DNA from: Erythrobasidium yunnanense
Lineage: Eukaryota; Basidiomycota; Cystobasidiomycetes; Erythrobasidiales; Erythrobasidiaceae
NCBI GenBank assembly: GCA_001600175.1
Contig: BCJC01000008.1
Location: 250,781 to 314,780 of the forward strand
Direction: 5' to 3'
Length of the DNA: 64,000 nt
The notes under the pieces: generated by a model
The model's input: the letters and a program-made list of their open reading frames with translations, nothing else
Database searches by the model: none
What the model was told of the DNA's origin: nothing
Part shown: one piece after another, positions 12,032-23,962 of the stretch
Numbering within the stretch: position 1 is the first letter of the stretch
Layout of the letters: every line of letters begins with the position of its first letter
Translations under genes and position numbers: made by a program

Positions 12032-12956
12032 CTACGTCGCTGCATGCTTCTCTGCTTCTCGTATACTCTTCTGCGCTCGAAGCATGTATATTTGGGTCAC
12101 TCCGCCGCCTGGTGAATCAGGAAGAAGGGTTGTCCGATTCATGGTAACGAAACCATGCTTGGAGTATAGCCGCTCTCCTTCAACACTTGCTGCGACGACT
12201 ATCGCCTTGTCCGACTTATCGGCAGCATCCATACCCCATTTAAGGAGCTGCGATCCTATGCCGCGTCTGCCAAAGTCATCAGATACGCCCAGAGCAGCTA
12301 GTGACCAGTAGTCTTCTTGCTTCACGTCTTCTGGAATGATCTTGTCCTCGTATTCCGCATCCGCCGCCTGGATGAGGTCTCTTCGTCTTAGACGCTCGGT
12401 ATCGTATTTATCGAAGAAACGGCGGATGAAGGGAGGGTAGACTATGTAGTAGAGAGCGTCATATAGCTGGAGAAGTATATTGAAGCCTCGAAGATGCCAT
12501 GGTATGTAGCGTTCGGACGTCTTTGGAGGCGCCCAAATGGCAAAGCCTGCGACTTGGTCGCCAACATATGCAGAATGAATATGGACACCAGGATTGCACA
12601 GCTGTCTTCTCAGCATGGCTCGCCGCAGAGGTTCTGTTTTTGCGACTGCATGACGGTACTCCGGCGAGCTCTTGGCAGGGTATTGGAAGACTGACAGCGC
12701 GAAGGAAAGGCATATAAGGATCCTTGCTAAGCTTCGCAAAAGCTTGTATGCAAAGTGACACACCGAAAGAAGTCCCAGGGTCGCGCGCAAAGATGGAGTT
12801 GACGGCTGAAGCCAGCTTCCGGACATCTGCTAGCGAGATGGGCTTGAGGACTGCAGGAGGAGGTCGCATAGCTTTCTCGTCTGTCGCGAGCTGCATTGAC
12901 GGGAGGTCTAGTGTTAGGCGAATTTCGACGCCTTGAAGAAGAAAAGAGCCGAGCAT
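12032..12956 (-). CDS. GNAT-family N-acetyltransferase
   Basis: One intron, with a GTGTGT donor after the codons for GTSF and its acceptor before VFQYPAKSSPEYRH, joins two exons into a protein of about 280 residues. Residues up to LKPISLADVRKLASAVNSIF form the first strand and helix of a GNAT fold. SAYVGDQVAGFAIWAPP is the following strand pair. ALGVSDDFGRRGIGSQLLKW contains the acetyl-CoA pyrophosphate loop R-R-G-I-G-S, and VEGERLYSKHGFV is the usual C-terminal motif. A middle insert of about 60 residues (LLQLYDALYYIVYPPFIRRF and after) is aromatic and could contact a membrane or partner. The substrate is unknown. The family assignment is firm. The start could also be the downstream in-frame ATG at MQLATDEK or MRPPPAV. 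Confidence 0.85.
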
Positions 12957-13060
12957 TCAAAAAGGTTAAAGGAATCATTCGTATTTCATTGCTTTCATTG
13001 CGTGAAGTATCTTCGTCTACAATGTTACTCCCTGTTTACCTGCAATCGCGACGTGCTAAA

Positions 13061-16000
13061 CTAATTCTTTGAAACGACTACTGCTAGCGCGACACCTTCA
13101 GCATGGGAAAGACTGACTTCGAAGCTCTTGACGCCAGCCTCATCTGCAACCTTCTTTGCATCTCCATGCAGCTGTATTGATGGACCAGCTGATCCCGAAA
13201 TAATTTCGATGTCCTTCATCGCAGCAGCGCCTCCCTTAGAAACAGTCTTCAATGACTTGAAGACAGCCTCCTTGGCAGCCCATCGACCAGCGAGAGATGC
13301 CTGTGTATCTGGAGCCTTGCGACAGTAGTCGATCTCGGCTGATGTGAAGTTGCGCTCGAGGAAAGTCTCGTTGTCCGCAGGAATGGACGATATGAGCTCT
13401 ACGTCGGTGCCGACACCATAGACGCCCTCCACTTTCGAAGCAAGCTGAGCAGCTGCCATGGCTTTCTTGTTGATCTTGCCAACTGGCATTGCTTTTGTGA
13501 ACGAGTAAGAGCCCTTGGCATCTTGCGAAGCACGAGCAAGCGGGTTGAGGAGGACGTCCTTCTCCAGCTCTGGTGTATAAGGCGGTGCTTCCTTGAGGAT
13601 GATGAGATTGCGGTGTACGAACATGTCGTTGTACTTTCGGTAAGCAGCATTTCGGCGACCATCGTTGGCGCTTCGGTAGTTAGCGTATTGTACTGGATCC
13701 AGAGCAGCAAGCAGATGCTGAGGATGAATAACAAGAGCTTCTCCTCCGACTGTGGGCGAGAGACAATCAGTCGGCGACATGGAAACACTTGCCGCACGCA
13801 GACTTACCTTGACCGAAACCGAATGACTTCAGCAAACCTGCCTTGATACCGTCTGTCTGAATAGAGCGGGATGGGTAGACGAGGTACTCGAAAGCTTGCA
13901 TCTCGGGAGAGATGTTGTCGGCGTTTCTGTTACCAGGAACAAGAGCGGCTTGGATCGATTGCAAGATACCGTTCATCATCCAGGCAGCGGCACCTCCCTT
14001 GGGGTGACCGGTGAGCCACTTCTGAGCGATGACTGGGCATGCATTACCCTTGCTTCGGCCGAGGTGCTCGAACTGCGAGTTGAAGGCATTGCTCTCATTC
14101 TTGTCGTTGGCCTTGGTTGATGTACCGTGGAACTAGAAGCAGTCCGAGGTCACCGACGCACTTCACCGCTAATAGAAGTAGACTTACCGAAGAGACACCA
14201 ATATCATCGATGGTCAAGCCCCATACAGCTAGAGCGCGACGAAGAGGTGCGATGTTGGGATCAGTGCCATCAAGAAGCATTCCGTATGTCGCCAAAGCAG
14301 ATGATTCTTGTCTGCGAGCTTCCTTCTCGATGTTCTCGATGCGATCAGCCAAGAACTCGACATCGCCATCGGTAGCTTCCTCCTTGAGCAGAGTGACCTC
14401 GTTATCGAGCCATTCGGAGATCTGTCTGCGTCGGAACTCAAGTTGTCGCTTTCGGTAAGCAAGGTCCAAAGCGCGAGATGGGTATTTGGACGAGAGCTGT
14501 CTGGCTGTGGACAGGATACCTCGTCCAGGAGCAGGGATAGATCGACCAGCTTTGTCGGTAGCGGTATTGGTGTATCCAACGATACCGTCTGCAAGCATAA
14601 TTAGCGAATGTCCTAGAGATCGGATGATGCCAGCTTACAGATGGTAGCTCCCATCTCGATAGCAGTCTTAGCAGACATGAGAACCTGGACACCACATCCT
14701 TGTGACTCCATGAAACCAGCACGAGTGGATGTGGTGGGTCTCGACATCTCGTTCGGCTCACGTCCGCTGGCGAATTCGGTCTCGGTGTTCGAGGTAGCCT
14801 TCATGTTTGCGAACTCGTATGATCCCTCTTCGGAGAAGTCATCGAAACCTCCTGCAAACATAATCTTTGCCTTGCCGGACAAGATGGTATCGCAAGCAAT
14901 TTCAACGGATTGCAGAGCTGTAGCGCATGCTCCGACTGGAATCTTGACAGGACCGTTCGAGGAGATGAGCAGCAAATTGACCCAGCCCTGTGGACAAATA
15001 TCAATCTCTATAACTACGCTACTGCTGATGTCCACTTACTGCGACAGTGTTAATGAAGGTCTCTTGCAAGATATCGTTCTGGACATCCTTCTCTTCTCGG
15101 CGATCTCTGAACATCTTGGACAGTGACTCCATACCACCCATACCAGATCCGATAGCTGTTCCGACCTCGGAAGGATGGACATACTTGTAGAGCTCGTACG
15201 GATCGGTGATACCGGAGGCCATCAAACCTTCGGCAACACAAACCAAAGCCCAAAGAGCGGTTCTATCGACTTGCGAGACGATGTCGTCTGGAATACCGAA
15301 GACACGAGCATCCCAGCCAGTGGGAATCTGACCAGCCACAAGACGATCGAAGCGGACAGCCTTCGGTACCAAGAGTTTTGCACCCTTCTTGAACTTGACG
15401 AACCATCTCTCGCCATCGGTCCAGACATCGACATTCTTGCCGTGCTCCAGCTTGAACTTCTCACCATCTGCAGGGTTGGTCTCGATAGGCTCCAAATCGT
15501 GCTGGATCTCGACTTCCTGAGTGAAGCCCTTCTTCTTAGGATCGTAGCCTCGGAAGAGTTCGGGTTCTGCAAGAAAATTCAGCTTGGTTTAAACACAAAC
15601 CGCGTATAGCGAAGAACTTACCGATGAGGCGGACACCAGTGTGCTCTAGAATGTGCTTCTCGTACTTTCCGCGAACATCTTTGTCATCAATAGGCTCTTC
15701 AGACTTGGCGTCGACCCATCCAACGTAAGCAGCTCCGCTCTTGAGTCGGCCATTGAAGTGTTTGATAAGACCCAAGGTGAATGCAAGCTCGAGCAAGCCT
15801 TCGATAGAGAACTCTCCCTTTGCTTCCATCTCCCATCTGGTGCGGGAGGATCCGAAAGGTCCGACTTCTGCAAATCCAGTAACGACGATAACCTTCTCCA
15901 AGTCGAGCAAGCCTCGAAGCTTGGTAAGGTCGGTGTCCTTGTTGAAGCTCTCAGGCAGAGCTGGGAAGGGTACAGTGAAGTTGGCTCGAGGTGCGATGCT

Positions 16001-19000
16001 GACGGTTTGCTGAACGCTCTCGGCGTTGCTGCCAGCGGTGACCTTGAAGTCTGCAGCATTGTCTACTGCGATAGCACGGCGAGTAGAGGCGGTCTTGTTA
16101 ATATCATCTCTGATCTTGGCATTCAAGATGTGTAGATCCGCAATAGCGCTCATACCGCCGTTGAAGTCAGCCCAGATAGGCTCGACCTGAGTGACATCGA
16201 ACATGAGAGGGTGCATGAGACCAAGAATGTTGAAAGCCATCTCCTTGGCACTGAAGGTTCTGCATCCCAGCTCTTCGACTCCGGCAGCAACGACATTGGT
16301 AGCGGACATGAGGCCGGTACCACGAGTCCATCCGATGACGGCACCTGCAATGCAGAGGTATTGTCCCCAAGACTCGGATCCCCATCTGTTGAAGAGGGTC
16401 TCGAGCGAAATCTTCGATTCGCTGTACAGACCGTCGTTGCCGAAGAGACCGTGATTGGGCGAAAGAGGTAGAATGACTTGAGTTGGGCGAGTGATGAAAC
16501 GTCGAGTTGCTTTCTTTGCCTTGACAGCACCGAGAAGACGGAAAAGATTGGTCAACATAACCCTGTGAGCGAGCTCAGACTTGTCGTCGATGCTATCGAT
16601 TTCTCGTCCATTCTCTGGGATGGCTGCGAAAGGCAGAATGAAGTCGAGATCCATGTCTAGACCGTTGTTTGGATCGGTAGAGTAGATGTAGTCGACCAGA
16701 GCCTCGACGTCCTGCTTGGAACCTCCGTTCCATGGTACGACAGTCAAGCTAGATCCTCTTGAACCGACTTCCTGGTAGATAGACTGGTAGTACTCGACGG
16801 TGGCACGGGAGTATCGTGAGGTAGTGATGACTACGCGAGCACCTCCGCTGAGCAGACCCTTGACGACTTCGACACCGATGGAAGCTTTTCCTACACCGGT
16901 CAGTAGCGCGTTCTTGTGCTCGAAGGTAGTACCAGAGGTAGCAATCTCCTTGAGGATATCGAGATACAGCGAAGTGAGCTGCCTGGAATATTCGAACTCG
17001 CTACCGACTTTACGCTTGAGGTGAAGAAGTGGCTCTTTATCCTCAGGCACAGGAGTCGGCTCGGAGACATTGACTGGTCGAAGGAACTGGTTGGAAGGTC
17101 TTCTGGCACGGGCTGGAGATCTAGCTGTCTGGGTGCCTGAGGCTGGCGGAGCTTGAGATCCTCGCTTGCCCATGCTCTTGACAACTTCGCCGTAAAGCGA
17201 CTTGATAGCTGCCATATGCTGCTTGGAGACCTGGGGCTGCGACTTGACGAGGCGATAGAGGTTGGAGATCGTCTCATGTACCTTGTCGAGGTTGACGGAG
17301 TGCTGAGCAGGGCTGCCCGCAGCCATCTCTGCAACATACTTCTCAAGCCTGGAGACACCCTTTCGGCTGACCTCTTCGTAGACGATGTCACCCTTAGCGG
17401 TGATTGTGGTCTTGGGTGCAGTAGGGAAAGTAACATCCTTGTACAGCGGCGCTGTTCCTACTACTTCTTTGCAGTTCTCGAGCAGCTGAGCACCGAACTC
17501 TTTGGCAAGCTTGTAGTTTGGTCCCTTGTTAGGATCGACACGGCCAAGGACGTATGTCATGTAGTCGACCTGGGAGTAGGGCAGTATCAGTATTGCAAAA
17601 GACCGTCAGAATGCATCGACTTACCAATGCTCGATCGGCTCTGTTCATGATGATCAAGCAGCGACGCGTGACATCTCTGTCGACTGCAGTGAGTCTGCCG
17701 AAGATGATATCGTAGAACATGCTCAAAGCATCTTGCCTGACCCAGTTGAAAGCAGAGTTGAAGTGTCTAGCCTTAAGAACCTCGAAGGAAGGCTGAATAC
17801 CGTTGATGTAGGTCTCACCATGTTCTCTGTTGATAGCATCGAGCTGAGCTTGGAGTGCTTCAGCGTCGACTTTCTGGCCCTCAGCGAGGCGGAAGCCTTC
17901 GCGGCCATCTCTCTTGAGGTAGCGGAGAAGAACATCAACTTGTTGGCTGACAAACTCGTCTTGCTGAGCTTGAAGCTTGTTCAGAGCTTCACTGTCAACG
18001 ACTGCACCACCGCCGCCGCCTCCAGCAGCTCCTCCACCTCCGCCAGACGAGAGTGAGATACCAGCTTGCTGAGCATAAGCTTGAGTAACGGAGTCGAGCC
18101 ACGCTTTGGCATCACCTTCTGATCCGAGACGCTTAGCAGGCTCCATAGTAAGACCGACAAGGAGAGCTCCGTCGGTTCTACCAGGTCCAAGTCCCCATTG
18201 CTTGCTAAGGTGGCCCTTGACAGCAGAGATACCGAAACCACCAGGAAGTTTGCTACCAACCAATCTCGATACAAGACCATTCGTGTGCTTGCCGAGCGTA
18301 CCAGAGTATCCTACATTGAGAGCAGCACCCAGCTCGTCGAGGGGAAGCTCTTCTCCTTTCTCAGGAGCAGAGCTGAACTCGGCTTGCAAATCTCCGAGAA
18401 TCTCGTTTTGCAAGGTGGATTTACCGCCTACCATATCCTTGATGTTCTTGGACAGCGAGATATCACCGATAGACTTCTTGAGCTTCTGAGCGATAATTAC
18501 TCGCAGAGTATCCACGGCCTTGAGTGGCTCATCAGGGACAGAAGCAGCTGGACCCGCGGGAGCAGCAACAGGTGCAGGAGCAGGAGCAGCAGCTGCTGCA
18601 GCTGGAGCAGGCGTGGGCGCAGCTGCAGGAGCAGGCTCGGCAGCAGCAGCAGCTTCAGGAGCTGCGGGCTCGTCTTCTCGAATATAATAGATATCGGCCT
18701 GGTTCTTTGCGATGCAGTAGATCTCTCGCTTGATAGTAGTGGAATCGTCGTTGGTCTGGTATTTGGCTTTGAGTGTTCTCTGAGCCATACCAGTAAGTGT
18801 AGGACCTGGACCCAGCTCGATAAGACGCGTAAACTTGAACTCTGTGAAGAGTCTATCCTGCGTCTCGATCCATCTGACGGGGGATGCGAATTGATAAGCG
18901 AGGAGTTCGACAAGGATAATGTATCCAAGCTTGGATCTGTTCTCTGCAGCATCCCAGTTCTCCTTTTCCCAAGCTTTGAGGACTTTGTCAAGGCGAGGTG

Positions 19001-21776
19001 AATCCGTCTGGTTGAAGACGAGTTCTGCGTACTCTTTGCTGATTTGGAAAGGAACAGCAGTCAAGTTTGGAATGTATTTCCCGACGAGAAGTTCGGGGTT
19101 CAGATCAGCAGGGTTGATCTTCTTTGATAGATATGTGCGGAAAGGAAGGACGCCTGCCCAAAGATAGCGAGAATGGAAAGGTACATCGATACCCGGTAGA
19201 GGGATGGTAGCGAACCCTCTCTCAAGCTTGATGTGACCGCCATGCTTGACTTGAGTCTCTTTGGCTTGGACGAAGCACTCGTCGACAATTTCGCCGAGCT
19301 TCTCCTTGACTTCTTCAATGCTCATCATCTCGGTCAACTTCTTCAGATCGATCTTCTGGATCTTCATGAAGTTGAGCACGTTGCTATCGATCCAATCATC
19401 AGCATCCTAGCATCATTTCACGTAGTGAGATAACTTACGCAAGACACTGCAGAGCCACAAGCTCTCCAGCAGCGACGTATTGCTGACCATCGACGTTATA
19501 GTTCACGATCTGGAGGAGTGTATCCGTTCTGTTCGAGACGGTGTCTACAACCTCTCTGAGTGCCGCGTCCGTGAATGTCTTTCCGATCCTGCTGGGGTTG
19601 ACAGCGACCATAGCGTAGTTTGATCTATTCTGTTCATCTCTCTCGACCGCTCTCTGCATTGTGATACCTCTGTAGAAGACCACATCTACGAGCGCCGAGA
19701 TGGGGAGTACTTCAGCTATAGATGCCAAGGCGGAGTATTCTCCTAGAGAATGACCAGCGAAGGGAGCACCTTCCTGCACTAAACCTTTGGCGCGCATATC
19801 CTCAAATGCTGCTTTTTCAGTGACGACAAGCGCAATCTGCGCGAACTGAGTAGCGAATAAAAGACCGGTGGGTGATTGGAAGGTGTAGCGAGAAGTGCGG
19901 AGATCAATGTCTGGGAATAAGGGGAGAGTCTTCATGTTTCCACTCTTGTCAGAGGTGGTGTATGTCATGTCCATGTATCGTTGACGGATACGCTGGCCTT
20001 TCAGTCCTCCGAAATGCACGGTGAGTTCCTGCGAGATCCATGTATAAGTATCTAGAATGGAAAACTCAAGGAAAGGAAACACACCTGGGGATTGAGCTTG
20101 ACGATCTCGATGATAGAGAAACCATACACATCTCCTAAATGTTCGTCCGCCTTGTCCCAGACTCTCTTTGCGACTTCCGAGGAAGCATATAGGTCCATTC
20201 CCATTCCCGGTTCCTGCGATCCCTGTCCCGTAAATACGTACGCTGTGGGTGCCTGGCTAACTTCCGCTTGGCCCGCAACTACTTTCGTTCCCGTCGCTAC
20301 ATCGATAGTAGCTACTTCAATCAACTTGTTTCCGTCTTTCTGCCCGATATGTTTGAGCACGACATGTAGATCCGAATTAGGGAGGACCATAGCTGTGAAT
20401 GCTACGTTGTAAGACACGACACGCTCGGGATGGTTTTCAGCTGCTACTTGTTCGACATAGCGACGCGTTGCGGCGGAAGTCCACATGCCATGAGTGATTG
20501 TTCCGGGAAGGTTTGCGAGGTCGGAGAAGTAGGGATTGGTGTGGATAGGGTTGACATCGCCTGAGATGTCGGAATAGGCTTGGTTAGAAGCGGGCGTGCG
20601 AATCACACAGGGTCGCTCGTTCGAAGTGATGGTGTATGGAGAAGCGAGGAGAACGGGCTGGTCGAGTGGAGTTGCATGTCGCTTGAGATACTCGAGAACA
20701 GGGTTTCCCTTGCTCGACCCGCTAGCTGAATAGTTGATCTCCGCTACATCTTCGACGCCCTTCAGAGGTCCAATAGTAGAAGCTAGAGAAGCAGTACCAG
20801 TGACTTCTACACTGGAGTAAGTGTCTTTGGTCCTGTAGCGGTACTCGGACTGGGTCTTGATGATGAGGTGCGTTCCAGCATTCAGAGGCTTGGACTCGTC
20901 TAGCCAGTCGAACCATTCTTTGCTTTGCAGGACAGCTACGCTCTGCGGCGTAGGTAGTTGCAAGCTATATGTCGTCTCGGTCTTCTTCTCAAACGTATTT
21001 TCGAAATCGTCAAATGCGCCTCTGTACAGGAAGGACGACTTGACTTCAATGACGGGCGTCTTGCTGTCATTCTCGCCGAGAAGATAGACGAGTCCTTTTA
21101 CTGAAACAGTCTTGCCGGAATCACTGTTTGTGACAGAGACTATCTTGGAGGTGGAAGTCACGCGGTCTCCGACTTTCAAGCGTGGAGCATCTTTGAGCTG
21201 AGTAAAGCCGTTGGAGAGATGGACGAGCTTCAAGAGGTCGCCATCAATGGCATTAGGGAAGATGGCCTTCATGATACTCTGCGGGCGGAGATTGCATGCA
21301 TTAGCCGGCTATCTCAACATTTCTCTGCGAGTGAGGCGTGAACTTACGCGCCATCCTAGACGTATAGCAGCATCCATGGGTATATCCTTTGTCGCACCCT
21401 TGTACGCTTCCTGCTCGTTACCCACGACTTTACAGAATCTTGAGATCTCATCCTGCTCCACCGTGACGATATCGCCCTGGAAAGTCGCATCGAGTTTGAG
21501 AGTATCTATAGTCTGTTCTTTATCCTGGTCTAAACCCCATAGCTGCCAGTAATGTTCCTTGATGCGCTTGTTCCTATCATCCACGACTTCTTTGATGGGG
21601 CAGTACCCGACTTCTGGCTGGAATTGATACTTCAAATGTAGAGGTACACCACCCTGTCCTGCGACGTGCTCAAACAGAGTCAAGCTGATCTCATTTGTTT
21701 CTGCGGAAAATGTGAGCTCGAGAGCCTTCTCAAGCTCTGGCTCATCGACGTCCAGCTCATGCTGCTGTTTCGACAT
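13061..21776 (-). CDS. FAS2: Fatty acid synthase chain DH-MPT-ACP-KR-KS-PPT
   Basis: This gene encodes most of a type I fatty acid synthase in one chain of about 2,730 residues. In order: a beta-chain segment that normally follows the ER domain ([20 protein letters not shown]); hot-dog dehydratase ([11 protein letters not shown], near residue 384); malonyl/palmitoyl transferase ([12 protein letters not shown], near 634); Ala/Pro linker; one ACP with its pantetheine serine in GGKST (near 1057); ketoreductase ([13 protein letters not shown]); ketosynthase with catalytic Cys in VGACATALQ (near 2170) and HGTSTKAND; and a phosphopantetheine transferase ([20 protein letters not shown]). Nine introns fit, including 21279-21347, 20029-20084, 19384-19438 and 17570-17624. 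The exon joins run straight from beta to alpha sequence, for example [19 protein letters not shown] and ER domains are absent and must lie on a separate chain elsewhere. The layout matches R. toruloides Fas2, but with one ACP, not two. Confidence 0.95.
18536..18680 (-). repeat. Ala/Pro-rich linker coding repeat before the ACP
   Basis: Imperfect GCA/GCT/CCT codon repeats encode a flexible linker of about 45 residues, almost all Ala and Pro, between MPT and ACP. Such linkers let the carrier protein swing among active sites in fungal FAS. A second, Gly-rich linker follows the ACP near 18003-18055. Confidence 0.7.
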
Positions 21777-22327
21777 GGTGATGAACTGTTCAGATGTGTT
21801 GTTGGATTTGTGGTAGTGTTGAGATGGGAATTGGTTGGTGTTGGTGCAGAAGACAGAAGCAAAGAGCGTACCCTCCTCGAAATGTTGAGAGTTGAGGGGA
21901 CACGTCGCAAGAAGCTGGAAGCAACTGGCGAGTCTAACAAAGCTGCACTACACAACCAATAGTCGCATATATATTATCCCTGCAGTCTACTATCGCAGTC
22001 TTAAGACAATGTTGAGAAGCTCCATGCGCGATAGGGGCAGGCACCAGCCGGGTATCTTTCGAGGTTCGCAGAGTGTTGATTTGGTACGCTTTTGTCAATA
22101 CTACACTGTCTCTATGATACATTGATCTTTGCTTGACTGCCTATTCTACCTGCCTACTGTCATATTCTTGGTATTTCTGCTGATAACTTAAGTCTATCAT
22201 TTTTGCGAGATCGTAGCATTGCATCACCTGTTATCTGAATCTTTTATTTGCGAGATTGCAGAGTTATGTTGCCGCTCTAAGAGGCCGGAGTGAGTTGTCT
22301 ATTGAAAGAAACATCAGTATACACCGA
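21777..22327. promoter_or_regulatory. FAS upstream region, 551 bp
   Basis: This lies upstream of the FAS start, with the 3' end of the OTU gene on the far side. A CCAAT pentamer at 21956-21960 and an AT-rich TATA-like run at 21967-21974 stand out; assigning them to the FAS promoter is inference. No ORF here resembles the missing AT or ER domains. Confidence 0.35.
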
Positions 22328-23844
22328 TCACGAAAGAGTGGTCAGCTCACAGTGCTCTCCCAGCCCATACATTCTCCTATGGTAGCTAATCATAAGAGGC
22401 ACTTTCGAGGAATCATTATAGTATTCTTCTCCCTCTCCAATATTCACAACCGGCGAATTCGCCTGCACCACCTTAATCGGAATTTTATAGCTTTTGCTGA
22501 TTGCCAATAGTTCAGTCTCGCTGCCCCATTCAGAGGTAGATTCGACGTTGTTGCAGTGTTTTGCATACCCTTCCGGCGAGAGAAGACCTTCGCCTTGTCC
22601 TTCTTCATCCTCGGCGGGTAGGTAGGGTAAGAAGTCGTCCATGTGCTCTCGCATGTACTTGGCAGCGATGGAGCGAGTCAGATGATAGTCTGCTTTTGCG
22701 AGATAGCGGTGCGTGACTAGCTGATCCGCGACTGCGTGGTACATGCCTGTATAGACAAGCTTAGCATTAGCCTTCGGAGAAGTGCGATGAGTGTATACGC
22801 ACAGTTACCATCCGGCTCCATCTCTACCAATTCAACATTATGTTCCTTCAACGCCTTCTCCAGCCCTATTCGCTCAACTTCAGCAGGATCATTCGCCTTC
22901 CCTCCATTCGCATCCAATTCAGCCTGTGCTTCCGCTCGTAGCTGATCGTCCTTCTGCTTCTTACGCTCTTTACGAAGTTGATGTCTGTTCTGCTTCGGTG
23001 CGCCTAGGGGGTCGGGCGTCACTGACGTAGGTTGGGAAACAGTCGATGGAGCAGCGAGACTTGTAGAAGATGGAGATTGGGTACGGGTGTAGTTGTAGTC
23101 GAGGTTGTTCAATGATGAGGAGGAGAAATCGTGGTTTGCAGCAAAGGAAGCGGGGTCAGAGGCTGGTATGTCCGAACTTGAGCTTCCGTGGTGGTGGGAC
23201 CCAGAAGAGGGTGAAAAGACCTTCTTCAACGTATTTCCTAGCTTATGGCCTGAGCTTGAGCCTGAGCCTGGCGACTTTGTATAATGGGGAGACGGGCTTT
23301 GTCCTGGACCTGCACCGGGGATGGGCACAGGAGCAGCGAGCGGCACTCCTGCAGTAGAAGCGTTTCCAGACGCTATTGTGCTGTGACTAGACGTAGTTCC
23401 TCCTGACTGAGCTTGCGCTGCTTCTGCTTCTTCAGCACGTTTGGCGTCCAGCTGAGCGAGCAACTGATCCGCCAGATCCAGCACGTCGTCTTCTCCATTC
23501 TCATTCAACTCATCCCCACTGTGAGCTTGTTCGAATGCCTCGCTGACTATCTTGATCTCGTTATTTCGTGTCTGCATGACCTCCTGCTCGAGCTTATTCA
23601 ACTGGCTCGAATTCACACTGGCTGCGCGTGTATTGGCTTTACTCTTGCTCTTGCTCTTGGATTTGCTCTTACTCCCTCGGTGGAATAGAGCCTCTGCTAG
23701 ACTGGGAGTGCTGGAGGACTTCTTGGGTCCACTGCTGTCATTGACGACAGCTGCGGTAGGCGGTGATGTCGCTCGCTCTACTTCCTTCTGAAGCTCGTGT
23801 ATGATGCCTTCATTGTGCTTGTGTGCAGCTTCAAGGGATTCCAT
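22328..23844 (-). CDS. OTU2: OTU-domain deubiquitinase (OTUD6/Otu2-like)
   Basis: The N-terminal part is charged, with a Lys/Ser run (GSKSKSKSKSKSKANTRA) and long Ser/Pro-rich stretches. A basic helix (RHQLRKERKKQKDDQLRAEA) follows, and this arrangement is typical of OTUD6/Otu2. The OTU domain is C-terminal. With donor GTGCGT and the acceptor before GCATGT, the active-site motif reads DGNCMYHAVADQL, the normal D-G-N-C-x-[YF] signature; the intron splits the catalytic cysteine codon. The general-base histidine is in YHRRMYGLGEHC at the end. A competing donor (GTAACT) a few bases upstream would delete the Asn and Cys. Otu2-type enzymes cut ubiquitin chains and act on ribosomes; that role is from the family. 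The product is about 480 residues. Confidence 0.88.
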
Positions 23845-23962
23845 GCCTAATATAATATATCGTTTGCTACAAGGCCAAGCTTAACTTCGAGCTTTTCAGT
23901 CTTTCCCCAATACCTGACTTACGAGCTCACTTTCGCAGCTTCAGTATCAAGTAATAATCGCA
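23845..23962. promoter_or_regulatory. 118-bp divergent promoter (OTU / COX11)
   Basis: Only 118 bp separate the two start codons, so the OTU gene and COX11 must share a compact promoter. An AT-rich segment lies near 23848-23862. Confidence 0.5.

Noticed and set aside
18198-19001. A 267-codon open frame on the plus strand opposite the FAS gene
   Set aside because: It is antisense to the MPT, linker and ACP coding region, and its composition mirrors the Ala/Pro-rich coding strand. The minus strand is a certain FAS exon.
13061-21776. Polyketide synthase or secondary-metabolite cluster
   Set aside because: Domain order and motifs (MPT, FAS-type ACP and KR, C-terminal PPT) are those of primary fungal FAS, and neighbours are housekeeping genes.
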